A stretch of 11,934 nucleotides of DNA from positions 1 to 11,934 of the forward strand of contig MNUO01000110.1 of assembly GCA_001871015.1 (NCBI GenBank), in the 5' to 3' direction. Below the pieces are notes generated by a model that did no database searches, had not been told where the DNA came from, and worked only from the letters and a program-made list of their open reading frames with translations. Position 1 is the first letter of the stretch; every line of letters starts with the position of its first letter. The DNA is from Candidatus Desantisbacteria bacterium CG1_02_38_46. Lineage in GTDB: Bacteria; Desantisbacteria; UBA1551; UBA1559. The position numbers and the translations under genes were made by a program. Shown here piece by piece: positions 1-7,002 of this stretch.

Positions 1-321
1 GGCCGCCACAAAGCAAAATTAAAGGAGGAATGGTTGGGGATTCCTGTCTTTATTTCCTTTAAAACCTCAGAGTTCGGAATAACAAACAAAAGAGTTTTGT
101 TTAAGATTGGTTTTATCAGAAGAAACTCTCTGGAAATTCTTCTAACAAAAATTGAAGGAATTCAAGTCAATCAAGGGATCCTTGGAAGAATATTGAACTA
201 TGGAACAATAATAGTTAGGGGGACTGGTGGAACAGGTAGTCCTTTTCGTAAAATTGAGGCTCCTTTGGAATTCAGGAAGAAAGTTCAGGAACAAATTGCT
301 TCAATACAACAATGGCTATAA
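1..321 (+). CDS. PH-domain (bPH2/YdbS-like) protein, 3' end only
   Basis: The reading frame is open from base 1, so this is the C-terminal 106 residues of a gene that starts upstream of the window. The visible part contains the run ITNKRVLFKIGFIRR, then LTKIEGIQVNQGILGRILNY and a strand ending IIVRGTGGTGSPF, and closes with EFRKKVQEQI. This order (T-x-x-R, a strand, an I-x-x-I-x-V-x-Q-x helix-turn, a G-T-G-G strand) is the pattern of the bacterial PH domain family bPH_2 (YdbS/YdbT type). Such proteins usually have one or two N-terminal membrane helices, which would lie outside the window. Their function is poorly known; they are membrane-associated proteins, sometimes linked to stress resistance. 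A TTG at 34 could be taken as a start, but the frame upstream of it is equally open and in character, so I treat the gene as partial. Confidence 0.75.
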   Translation, partial: GRHKAKLKEEWLGIPVFISFKTSEFGITNKRVLFKIGFIRRNSLEILLTKIEGIQVNQGILGRILNYGTIIVRGTGGTGSPFRKIEAPLEFRKKVQEQIASIQQWL

Positions 322-349
322 AGAAATTTAATTATGGATAGAAGACAAG

Positions 350-523
350 ATGAAGAAAAAAAATGAACTTTGGGAAAAGGTGAAAAGAGATTTTCCAAAA
401 GACCCTGCGCTTCAGGAGGTCCATTATGCTCGGTTGAGAATTCAGGAGGAAGTGAAAGGAATGACACCAAAAGGATATGTTAAATATATTAAAGAGAAAG
501 CAAAAAAAGTTTTGGGGGGTTAA
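350..523 (+). CDS. 57-residue hypothetical protein, abutting glnA
   Basis: This ORF runs from ATG at 350 to TAA at 521-523, immediately followed by the glnA ATG at 524. The product is about 57 residues, very rich in Lys and Glu, with no membrane segment or signal peptide. It reads as two helical stretches: WEKVKRDFPKDPALQEVHYA, then a region ending in GMTPKGYVKYIKEKAKK. The pattern x-x-G-(M/L)-(T/S)-P-x-x-(Y/F)-(V/I)-x-x-I-x-x-x-A is reminiscent of small stand-alone antitoxin-like proteins, but I do not recognise a named family and see no toxin partner beside it. The ribosome binding site is weak (a GGA about 11 bases before the ATG). The direct abutment to glnA, and the glnA Shine-Dalgarno lying inside its last codons, suggest translational coupling. 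The tidy codon use and tight fit to its neighbour support a real gene. Confidence 0.6.
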   Translation: MKKKNELWEKVKRDFPKDPALQEVHYARLRIQEEVKGMTPKGYVKYIKEKAKKVLGG

Positions 524-1846
524 ATGAAAACTGCAGATTATGTATTAAAGGAAGTAAAGGAAAAGGGGATAAGATTCATCCGCCTCTGGTTTACAGATAT
601 ATTAGGGCAGTTGAAATCCTTTGCAATTACTCAAGCCGAACTTGAAATGGCGTTTAAAGAAGGAATGGGTTTTGATGGTTCATCAATTGAGGGATTTGCT
701 CGCATTGATGAAAGTGATATGATTGCAAAGCCCGACCCATCTACTTTTCAATTGATTCCCTGGATGCCTGCTGACAAACCCGAGGCAAGAATGTTCTGTG
801 ATATACTGAATCCTGACGGCACACCCTACGATGGAGACCCAAGGTATGTATTGAAACGAAACCTGAAGGAACTGAACAAGAAAGGATTCGCCTATATACT
901 TGGGCCAGAACTGGAATATTTCTACTTCAAGGATAGTCAGGATCCATCTATCCTTGACGAGGGTACTTATTTTGATTTGACCACTCTGGATGCCGGCAGT
1001 GATTTACGCCGCGATACAGTATCAACTTTAGAGGCAATGGGAATTAGTGTTGAACTCAGCCATCATGAGGTTGCTCCAAGCCAGCATGAGATTGACTTAA
1101 GATATGCGGATGCCCTAACAATGGCTGATAATGTGATGACATACAGAATGGTAGTTAAAGAAATAGCAATGCAATATGGTTTCTATGCATCTTTTATGCC
1201 CAAACCCATTGCAGATGTTAATGGAAGTGGAATGCATGTCCATCAATCCCTTTTTAAAAGTGGAGAAAACGCATTTTTTGATTCGAGGGATAAGTACCAT
1301 CTTTCAAAAGTAGCAAAGGGATTTATTGCAGGGTTGCTAAAGCATGCAGCAGAGATTACTTCGGTCACAAATCAATGGGTTAATTCATATAAGAGATTGG
1401 TGCCGGGATATGAGGCGCCTGTGTACATTTCCTGGGCGCAGCGCAACCGTTCCACTTTAATAAGAATTCCAATGTATAAACCCACAAAGGAAAAGGCAAC
1501 CAGGATTGAATTTCGCAGTCCTGACCCTGCGTGCAATCCATACCTCGCTTTTTCAGTTATGCTTGTAGCAGGAATGGAAGGTATCGAGAAGGATTATGAG
1601 CTTCCTGCGCCCACTGAAAAAGATGTATATAAAATGGACGAAAAAGAAAGAAAAAAACTTGGCATTGAATCTCTTCCTGGAAGTCTCATTGAAACAGTCT
1701 TGCTTACTGAGAAGAGTGAACTCGTTCGCAAAGCACTTGGAGAGCATGTATTTTCTCATTTCATTGAGAATAGAAAGATTGAATGGGACCAATATAGAAA
1801 GCATGTTACTTCATATGAGATAAAGAAGTACCTGCCGATTCTGTAG
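524..1846 (+). CDS. glnA: Glutamine synthetase, type I (GSI-alpha-like)
   Basis: Catalyses ATP-dependent formation of glutamine from glutamate and ammonia, the entry point of nitrogen assimilation; family members are cytoplasmic dodecamers. The 440-residue length fits GSI. In order: N-terminal beta-grasp domain with GFDGSSIEGFARIDESDM (residues 49-66), then catalytic metal ligands E129 and E131 in GPELEYF, E182 and E189 in HHEVAPSQHEID, H238 in NGSGMHVHQ, the NRSTLIRIP loop (308-316) and the flap-proximal E329/R331 in TRIEFRSPDP. The segment where GSI-beta enzymes carry the adenylylated tyrosine reads DYELPAPTEKDVYKM and lacks the usual KNLYDLPPEE context. I therefore infer the non-adenylylated GSI-alpha type, which is controlled by feedback or protein partners; R60 aligns with the Bacillus feedback arginine. 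The ATG at 524 follows a GGGGGG Shine-Dalgarno (514-519). A terminator-like hairpin lies just downstream. Confidence 0.97.
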   Translation: MKTADYVLKEVKEKGIRFIRLWFTDILGQLKSFAITQAELEMAFKEGMGFDGSSIEGFARIDESDMIAKPDPSTFQLIPWMPADKPEARMFCDILNPDGTPYDGDPRYVLKRNLKELNKKGFAYILGPELEYFYFKDSQDPSILDEGTYFDLTTLDAGSDLRRDTVSTLEAMGISVELSHHEVAPSQHEIDLRYADALTMADNVMTYRMVVKEIAMQYGFYASFMPKPIADVNGSGMHVHQSLFKSGENAFFDSRDKYHLSKVAKGFIAGLLKHAAEITSVTNQWVNSYKRLVPGYEAPVYISWAQRNRSTLIRIPMYKPTKEKATRIEFRSPDPACNPYLAFSVMLVAGMEGIEKDYELPAPTEKDVYKMDEKERKKLGIESLPGSLIETVLLTEKSELVRKALGEHVFSHFIENRKIEWDQYRKHVTSYEIKKYLPIL

Positions 1847-1852
1847 AAAAAA

Positions 1853-1878
1853 GGGAACGCTTCAGTAGGAGCATTCCC
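1853..1878 (+). terminator. Terminator-like hairpin between glnA and lpd
   Basis: GGGAACGCT (1853-1861) and AGCATTCCC (1870-1878) form a 9-bp stem with one C-A mismatch and an 8-nt loop. It is preceded by a run of A and followed by ATTTTA. It starts 6 bases after the glnA stop codon. The T tract is short and interrupted, so this may be a weak terminator or attenuator that lowers read-through into lpd. Its 3' side runs almost into the ATG at 1884, which argues against that ATG being the lpd start. Confidence 0.5.
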
Positions 1879-1885
1879 ATTTTAT

Positions 1886-1893
1886 GGAGGTGA
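1886..1893 (+). promoter_or_regulatory. Shine-Dalgarno that sets the lpd start at TTG 1896
   Basis: GGAGGTGA lies at 1886-1893, with the GGAGG core ending 5 bases before the TTG at 1896. It overlaps the in-frame ATG at 1884 and therefore cannot serve that ATG. This is a strong consensus site and favours initiation at TTG 1896. Confidence 0.6.
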
Positions 1894-1895
1894 AA

Positions 1896-3302
1896 TTGTC
1901 TGATTACGATGCAATAATTATTGGTGGTGGGCCAGGAGGATACACCTGCGCAATCAGAATCACGCAACTTGGAGGAAAAGCCTGTCTGATTGAAGAGGAT
2001 AAGCTGGGAGGAACCTGTCTTAATCGGGGGTGTATTCCCACAAAAGCCCTTCTTGCAAGTGCTGGTTTGTTTTTTAGAATTAAGAAAGCAAAGGATTTCG
2101 GAGTAAATGTAGATAATTATTCAGCAGATTTTTTAGCAATGATGCAGAGAAAGGATAAAGTCGTTACCCGCCTGCGGATGGGTGTGGAATATTTACTGAA
2201 GAATAATGGTGTTGAAATAATCAGAGGCAGGGGAAAAATTGTGGGGGAAAAAGCTGTTGAAGTTATAAATAACGAACAACGAGTAACGATAAACGGTAAA
2301 AATCTAATTATTGCAACGGGTTCAAAACCGATGAAAATTCCAGGGATAGATTGCGATGGCATCAACATAGTAACCAGCGACGAAATACTTACACTTACAA
2401 ATTTGCCCGCAAGTCTTTTGATTATTGGTGGAGGAGTAATCGGTTGTGAATTCGCCTGCATCTTTTCAGAGATTGGAACAAAGGTGACCATTGTGGAGAT
2501 GTTGCCACAGATTCTGCCCACAGAAGATGAAGAGATTGCAAAGACCTTAAGGGGGATTCTGGAAAAACGTGGAATAAAAATATATACTGAAACGAAAGTA
2601 GAAAAAGCAGACAGTCGGGTACCCACTGAAGGTGGGTGCAATAAAGTATCCAGTAAATTATCAAACGGAGAAACACTGCAAACTGAAAAAGTACTGGTAT
2701 GCACAGGAAGGCTACCAAACAGTGAAGGGCTGGGATTAGAGGAAATAGGTGTCAGGTTAGAAAAGAATAGAGTGGTGGTTGATGACAAGATGCGCACAAA
2801 TATCGATGGGGTGCATGCTATAGGAGATGTGGTCGGAGGCATTTTGCTTGCCCATGTGGCAATGTCCGAGGCAGTTTGTGCGGCTGAAAACATAATGGGC
2901 GAAGATGCTAAGATGGACTATACTGCAGTGCCGGGTTGTATTTTCACTTTTCCTGAGATTGGTTCAGTTGGTTTTACCCAGAAGAAAGCCATGGAATCAG
3001 GTATGGAAATTGTTATTGGTAAATTTCCATTTACAGCAAGCGGAAAGGCACTGGCTACAGGTGAGGCAGAAGGATTTGTTAAAGTAATTTCAGATAAATC
3101 TGGAAAAGTCCTCGGAGTTCATATAATCGGTCCTGAGGCGACAAATCTCATTGCAGAGGCGACACTGTGTATCCGCAATAGCATTGGCATAGACGGAATA
3201 GCAAGAACAATTCATGCACATCCTACATTGCCGGAGGCAGTTCTTGAGGCGACACTCGATGTAAAAGGCGAAGCAATCCACATACCCAAAAAGAAATTGT
3301 AG
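1896..3302 (+). CDS. lpdA: Dihydrolipoamide dehydrogenase (E3)
   Basis: FAD flavoprotein that re-oxidises dihydrolipoyl groups on E2 or glycine-cleavage H proteins and passes electrons to NAD+. From the TTG start the product is 468 residues, normal for the family. It starts SDYDAIIIGGGPGGY (FAD dinucleotide fold, glycines 10-15). The redox disulfide is C41/C46 in LGGTCLNRGCIPTK. The NAD-binding GGGVIG lies at 178-183, the second FAD motif is HAIGDVVGG near 307-315, and the C-terminal dimer domain carries the catalytic HAHPTLPE (H442, E447). All key residues are present, so the enzyme looks intact. An in-frame ATG at 1884 would add four residues, but a strong Shine-Dalgarno overlaps it. Two oddities: a palindrome within codons at 2619-2639 sits in a loop slightly longer than usual, and the TAG stop lies inside the outer stem of a repeat element. 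lipB and lipA lie about 1 kb downstream. Confidence 0.95.
   Translation: MSDYDAIIIGGGPGGYTCAIRITQLGGKACLIEEDKLGGTCLNRGCIPTKALLASAGLFFRIKKAKDFGVNVDNYSADFLAMMQRKDKVVTRLRMGVEYLLKNNGVEIIRGRGKIVGEKAVEVINNEQRVTINGKNLIIATGSKPMKIPGIDCDGINIVTSDEILTLTNLPASLLIIGGGVIGCEFACIFSEIGTKVTIVEMLPQILPTEDEEIAKTLRGILEKRGIKIYTETKVEKADSRVPTEGGCNKVSSKLSNGETLQTEKVLVCTGRLPNSEGLGLEEIGVRLEKNRVVVDDKMRTNIDGVHAIGDVVGGILLAHVAMSEAVCAAENIMGEDAKMDYTAVPGCIFTFPEIGSVGFTQKKAMESGMEIVIGKFPFTASGKALATGEAEGFVKVISDKSGKVLGVHIIGPEATNLIAEATLCIRNSIGIDGIARTIHAHPTLPEAVLEATLDVKGEAIHIPKKKL
2619..2639. repeat. Palindrome inside lpd coding sequence
   Basis: GTACCCAC (2619-2626), loop TGAAG, GTGGGTGC (2632-2639): an 8-bp hairpin with one G-T pair. 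It encodes part of ADSRVPTEGGCNKVSS, a segment between two strands that is about six residues longer than the usual spacing I know for Lpd. The TGAA-type loop is also seen in the type B element at 7040-7043. It may be a remnant of a palindromic element inserted in frame, but no outer stem or second arm is visible. Confidence 0.35.
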
Positions 3303-3350
3303 TGGCAGACCTTGGTCTGCAATTTAGGCGAGTAAACTCGCCCACTACAA
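3297..3350. repeat. Type A two-armed palindromic element, full copy (A1)
   Basis: A 54-nt element. The outer stem is TTGTAGTG (3297-3304) paired with CACTACAA (3343-3350), a perfect 8 bp. Arm 1 is GCAGAC, loop CTTG, GTCTGC (3305-3320). A spacer AATTTA (3321-3326) leads to arm 2, GGCGAG, loop TAAA, CTCGCC (3327-3342). It would fold as a three-way junction in either DNA or RNA. The lpd stop codon TAG (3300-3302) is part of the outer stem. A related 54-nt copy with compensatory changes lies inside thrC at 8612-8665, and a truncated copy follows directly. Confidence 0.85.
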
Positions 3351-3372
3351 GTAGTGGCAGACCTTGGTCTGC
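3351..3372. repeat. Type A element, 5' half only (A2)
   Basis: The 22 bases at 3351-3372 repeat 3299-3320 exactly at a 52-base offset: the GTAGTG half of the outer stem plus the whole of arm 1. Arm 2 and the closing strand are missing; in their place is the mscS ribosome binding site. The 3' strand of A1 (CACTAC, 3343-3348) could alternatively pair with the GTAGTG of this copy. Confidence 0.8.
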
Positions 3373-3381
3373 TTTAATGCT

Positions 3382-3387
3382 GAGGAG
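3382..3387 (+). promoter_or_regulatory. Ribosome binding site of the MscS gene
   Basis: GAGGAG at 3382-3387, six bases before the ATG at 3394. This rules out the longer reading from TTG 3364, which would begin inside repeat A2. Confidence 0.65.
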
Positions 3388-3393
3388 CTCAAA

Positions 3394-4314
3394 ATGAATT
3401 TTTTAAAAGGTTTTCAAAAGATTATCGGGGAAATTTTAAAAAAGATACCGATTCCAAAAGGAATAACATGGATGTTAATTCTTTTAGTTATCTATGTGAT
3501 TTACAGAATTCTAACGCATTTGATTGAAAGAGCATTGCTCAAGACATTCCATGAGGATACTCACAAGTTAAAAATACCGCTTAGAATCTGGAGGATATTT
3601 TTCTGGGCGATAGCAATCATACTTTTTCTTGCAGGCACTGGCGGGAATCTTGCTACACTTGGACTTTCTGCCGCACTCATAGGAATGGTCTTAGGATGGT
3701 CATTGCAGCGTCCTGTGACTGGTATTGCTGCCTGGCTTTTAGTTACGATTATGAAGCCATTTAAAATTGGAGACCGTGTCATAATTGCTGGTATTATTGG
3801 AGATGTAAAAAATATCGGGCTAATGTATGTTACAATGGAACAGGTTGGAGGAACAATCGGTGGTGAGGAAAAATCAGGGCGCGCAGTACTGATACCTACT
3901 GCTGTTCTCTTCGACAATGTAATAATGAACTACACAATGAGAGAAGAGGTTGAAGAGTCTAAATACATTCTTGATGAAATTATAGTCAGGATTGCTCATG
4001 ATTCTAAATGGGATGTGGCTGAAAAAATATTGATAGATGCGGCGTATGAAGTTACAAAAGACATTATCAAAGAAACCAGAAGGCAACCATTTATTCGCGC
4101 TGACTTTATTGATTGGGGAATTTATATGAGGTTACGATATTACGCCCGACCAGTTGATAGACAGGAGATTTCTACAAATATTACCAAGATTATATGCCGT
4201 GAATTTGCGAAATCAGAGGAAGTTAGATTTGCCTATCCTCACTCAGAAGCCGAAATTACATATACTGCCAGGGGTGGGGAACAACTGCCTTTTCATCCCC
4301 AACCTCAGAAATGA
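3394..4314 (+). CDS. MscS-family small-conductance mechanosensitive channel
   Basis: An inner-membrane channel that opens under membrane tension to release solutes during osmotic downshock. The product is 306 residues. Hydrophobic segments lie at about 24-41 (ITWMLILLVIYVIYRIL), 68-82 (RIFFWAIAIILFLAG) and 88-120. The last is the pore helix region, where LGLSAALIGMVLGWSLQRP leads into VTIMKPFKIGDRVII. The pattern small-rich helix, then K-P-F-x-I-G-D-x-V, is the MscS signature, followed by the beta domain with VLIPTAVLFDNVIMNYT (165-181) and a C-terminal alpha/beta domain. The insert GGTIGGEEKSGRA in the beta domain is somewhat long. ATG 3394 is chosen because GAGGAG lies six bases upstream. 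The stop overlaps the lipB start by four bases (ATGA), so the two are translationally coupled. Why a channel sits among lipoate genes is not clear; it may be operon packing only. Confidence 0.9.
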   Translation: MNFLKGFQKIIGEILKKIPIPKGITWMLILLVIYVIYRILTHLIERALLKTFHEDTHKLKIPLRIWRIFFWAIAIILFLAGTGGNLATLGLSAALIGMVLGWSLQRPVTGIAAWLLVTIMKPFKIGDRVIIAGIIGDVKNIGLMYVTMEQVGGTIGGEEKSGRAVLIPTAVLFDNVIMNYTMREEVEESKYILDEIIVRIAHDSKWDVAEKILIDAAYEVTKDIIKETRRQPFIRADFIDWGIYMRLRYYARPVDRQEISTNITKIICREFAKSEEVRFAYPHSEAEITYTARGGEQLPFHPQPQK

Positions 4315-4994
4315 ATAACTGTGAAGTTATTGATCCTGGATTGACCAATTACAAAGAAGCCAGAGATTTGCAGAAAAAAATTGTTCAGGAAAGATTGTGC
4401 AAGAAAATTCCGGATACTCTTATCCTATGCGAACATTATCCGGTGATAACTCTGGGGCGTAAAGGCAAAAGAAAAGATTTACTTGTTTCAGAAGAGTTCT
4501 TAAATAAAAATGGGATAGAGATTTATCCTGTAGAGAGAGGAGGAGAAGCTACTTATCACGGTCCGGGACAATTAGTGGGTTATCCAATTTTTGACCTCAG
4601 GTATCACGGGATGGACCTTCATAAATTCTTAAGAAAAATTGAAGAAGTGATTATTCGCACTCTCTCTGAAATTGGAATTGAAAGTTGCAGGCGTAAAGGA
4701 TGGACGGGCGTCTGGATTTATAGAAATAATGAATTTGAAAAAATTGCTTTCATTGGAATTGGGGTTAGTAAATGGGTTACATTTCATGGTTTTTCTTTGA
4801 ATGTCAATTGCGATTTGACTCCTTTCTCCTGGATTGTGCCTTGTGGATTAAAGGGAGCACATGTTGCCTCTGTAAAAAAAGTCATGAGTTTAGTGGAGCA
4901 CTGCAGTGTTCGAGAAATAAAGCCAAAAATAATTAAAAATTTCAGGAAAGTTTTTGATTTTGATTATGAGAAAAAGATTACCAGAGTGGCTTAA
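4311..4994 (+). CDS. lipB: Lipoyl(octanoyl) transferase
   Basis: Moves octanoate from octanoyl-ACP to the lipoyl domain of E2 or glycine-cleavage H proteins, the first step of endogenous lipoate synthesis. The product is 227 residues, typical length. Family motifs are LGRKGKRKDLL (48-58), RGGEATYHGPGQLVGYPI (77-94), the lysine of the catalytic dyad in EKIAFIGIGV (K144), SLNVNCDL (162-169), and the acyl-accepting cysteine C178 in FSWIVPCGLKG. The dyad (Cys plus Lys) is complete, so it should be active. The ATG overlaps the mscS stop in an ATGA arrangement. The 3' end overlaps lipA by about 29 bases, so lipB and lipA are coupled. Confidence 0.95.
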   Translation: MNNCEVIDPGLTNYKEARDLQKKIVQERLCKKIPDTLILCEHYPVITLGRKGKRKDLLVSEEFLNKNGIEIYPVERGGEATYHGPGQLVGYPIFDLRYHGMDLHKFLRKIEEVIIRTLSEIGIESCRRKGWTGVWIYRNNEFEKIAFIGIGVSKWVTFHGFSLNVNCDLTPFSWIVPCGLKGAHVASVKKVMSLVEHCSVREIKPKIIKNFRKVFDFDYEKKITRVA

Positions 4995-5820
4995 AAAAAG
5001 GGTGGCGTTTGGTTCTGTAGCAACTGAACGAATTCTTTCAAAATTAGACCTCAATACAGTTTGCGTAAGTGCGCACTGTCCCAATCGGGGTGAATGTTTT
5101 TCAAAAGGTGAAGCAACATTTATGATATTAGGCAATGTCTGCACCCGCAACTGCAGATTCTGTGCAGTACAAAAAGGAACACCTCCAGCAATCGACATTG
5201 ACGAACCAGATCGGATAGTTCGCGCAATCAGGGAAATGGGATTGAAATATGCTGTCATTACTTCTGTCACAAGAGATGACCTCAGCGATGGGGGGGCTGG
5301 ACAGTTTATTGAAGTTACCAGAAAACTAAGGGATGAATTCAATGGAAGCATTGGTATTGAACTACTCATTCCTGACCTTGGTGGCAACTGGGAGGCATTG
5401 AGGTTGATTGTCCAGGAGGACATAACAGTTCTCAATCATAACCTGGAAACTGCAGAGAGATTATATCCTGTAGTCCGACCTCAGGCAAATTACCACAGGT
5501 CGCTTGAACTTTTAAGAATATCCAAAGAAGAAAACCCACTCCTGTTGACAAAGTCTGGCTTAATGCTTGGACTTGGGGAAACAACTGAAGAGGTAATAAA
5601 GATAATGGAGGACCTGCGGGAAGTCTGCTGCAACTTCCTTACGCTGGGACAATATTTACAACCAGGGTCTGCGCAACTTGAAGTAACAGAATTTATTAGC
5701 CCGGGAAAATTTGAAGAATACAGGCAGGAAGCTATTAAAATGGGATTTCACGACGTTGCCAGTGGTCCATTCGTTCGCAGTTCGTACAACGCAAGCCAAA
5801 TGATTAAAGATGTAGAATAA
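4966..5820 (+). CDS. lipA: Lipoyl synthase (radical SAM)
   Basis: Inserts two sulfurs into protein-bound octanoyl groups made by LipB. From ATG 4966 the product is 284 residues. The auxiliary iron-sulfur cluster motif C-x4-C-x5-C is C33, C38, C44 (CVSAHCPNRGEC). The radical SAM motif C-x3-C-x2-C is C59, C63, C66 (CTRNCRFC). The C-terminal RSSY that gives the serine ligand of the auxiliary cluster is present in GPFVRSSYNA. All diagnostic residues of LipA are there. A TTG at 4954 in the same frame has AGGAAAG (4944-4950) at good spacing and would add MILI; the ATG fits family N-termini better, and coupling to lipB makes a strong site unnecessary, so the exact start is open by four residues. The aminotransferase start follows the TAA after a single base. 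Confidence 0.96.
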   Translation: MRKRLPEWLKKRVAFGSVATERILSKLDLNTVCVSAHCPNRGECFSKGEATFMILGNVCTRNCRFCAVQKGTPPAIDIDEPDRIVRAIREMGLKYAVITSVTRDDLSDGGAGQFIEVTRKLRDEFNGSIGIELLIPDLGGNWEALRLIVQEDITVLNHNLETAERLYPVVRPQANYHRSLELLRISKEENPLLLTKSGLMLGLGETTEEVIKIMEDLREVCCNFLTLGQYLQPGSAQLEVTEFISPGKFEEYRQEAIKMGFHDVASGPFVRSSYNASQMIKDVE

Positions 5821-5821
5821 A

Positions 5822-7000
5822 ATGATTGAGTGCAGTGAAAAATTAAAAAATCTTCCGCCATATATTTTTGCGCGGATTAAGAAACTAAAAGACGAGGTCA
5901 GACTATGCGGAACAGATGTAATTGACCTTGATATGGGAAATCCAGACAAGCCCACACCTTCCCATATTGTAGAACGGCTTTGTGATACAGTAAGAAATCA
6001 TCCTGATACCCACCGCTATCCTCAGGCAAAAGGTATGCCGAAATTGCGAAAGGTGATTTCCGAATGGTACAAAGAGCGGTTTAATGTTGATTTAGACCCT
6101 GATAAGCAAGTTTTAGTATTGGTGGGTTCCAAAGAAGGAATTTGCCATTTGGCAATGGCTTATCTTAATCCCGGGGATATTGCTTTAGTGCCTGACCCTA
6201 CATACCCGGTTCATTTTAACGGAGTTTATCTTGCAGGTGGCGAAGTTTACAGTATGCCATTGTTAGAAAAGAATAATTACATTCCCAAGATTGGTGCAAT
6301 TCCGGATGAAGTTAGTAAAAAGGCGAAAATCTTATTTATCTGTTATCCTCATAATCCAACAACTGCTGTTGTTGAGGATACCAATTTTTTCAGTGAAGTG
6401 GTGGAATTTGCAAAGAAATACAATCTTATCGTTGTCCATGACTTTGCCTATTCAGAGATTGTATTTGACGGCTATGATGCTCCAAGTTTTCTTCAGACGC
6501 CGGGTGCAATAGATGTAGGAGTGGAATTTCATTCCTTTTCTAAAACATACAATATGGCTGGCTGGCGCATAGGATTTGTTGTGGGAAATTCATCCATTAT
6601 TTCAAACCTTGAGAAATTTAAATCTTTCGTAGATTACGGTGTTTCTACCGCAATTCAACTATGTGGAGTATCCGCACTGACAGGTCCACAGGATTGCGTT
6701 GATGAGATAAGGCAGGTATACCAGAAGCGCAGGAATATAATGGTGGAGGGAATGGCAAAACTTGGATGGGAAATTAAGAAGCCGAAGGCAACTATGTATC
6801 TCTGGGCGCCATTGCCGCAGAAATACAGGCATATGTCCTCAATGCAGTTTTGTGAGTTTCTTCTAAGGGAGACAGGTATTGCAATTTCTCCAGGTAGTGG
6901 TTTTGGAAAATATGGTGAGGGATACTTGCGTATAGCCCTGGTCACCCATAATAATCGATTTCACGATGCACTTTTACGTTTCAAAAAAATTCTACAGTGA
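5822..7000 (+). CDS. alaC: AlaC-like PLP aminotransferase (class I/II)
   Basis: A fold-type I, PLP-dependent aminotransferase of 392 residues. It follows the E. coli AlaC pattern closely: LPPYIFARIKKLK near the N-terminus, MGNPDKPTPSHIVERL (38-53), GSKEGICHL (102-110), YPHNPTTAVVE (175-185; N178), VVHDFAYSEIVFDGY (204-218; D207 pairs with the PLP nitrogen), and the Schiff-base lysine K241 in SFSKTYNMAGWRIGF. The C-terminus has SPGSGFGKYGEGYLRIALV with the substrate-carboxylate arginine. By similarity it makes alanine from pyruvate and glutamate, but relatives include LL-diaminopimelate and other aminotransferases, so substrate specificity is not settled; the neighbouring aspartate-family genes leave a role there possible. 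It starts one base after lipA with no clear Shine-Dalgarno. Two palindromic elements follow its stop codon. Confidence 0.85.
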   Translation: MIECSEKLKNLPPYIFARIKKLKDEVRLCGTDVIDLDMGNPDKPTPSHIVERLCDTVRNHPDTHRYPQAKGMPKLRKVISEWYKERFNVDLDPDKQVLVLVGSKEGICHLAMAYLNPGDIALVPDPTYPVHFNGVYLAGGEVYSMPLLEKNNYIPKIGAIPDEVSKKAKILFICYPHNPTTAVVEDTNFFSEVVEFAKKYNLIVVHDFAYSEIVFDGYDAPSFLQTPGAIDVGVEFHSFSKTYNMAGWRIGFVVGNSSIISNLEKFKSFVDYGVSTAIQLCGVSALTGPQDCVDEIRQVYQKRRNIMVEGMAKLGWEIKKPKATMYLWAPLPQKYRHMSSMQFCEFLLRETGIAISPGSGFGKYGEGYLRIALVTHNNRFHDALLRFKKILQ

Positions 7001-7002
7001 TC

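Noticed and set aside
2747-2757. AGGTGTCAGGT inside lpd matches the REP-like core
   Set aside because: The match stops after 11 bases, has no second arm, and encodes the expected family sequence EEIGVRLEKN. Chance is likely.
2117-2893. A 258-codon open frame on the minus strand inside lpd
   Set aside because: It lies fully within a convincing lpd gene, its translation is Ser/Pro/Ile-rich low-complexity sequence, and no family is visible. It is a shadow frame.
3297-3372. CRISPR-like array from the tandem type A units
   Set aside because: There are only one and a half units, no constant repeat with variable spacers, and no cas genes in the window.
3364-3393. Longer MscS reading from TTG 3364
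   Set aside because: It would begin inside repeat A2, while ATG 3394 has GAGGAG at proper spacing.
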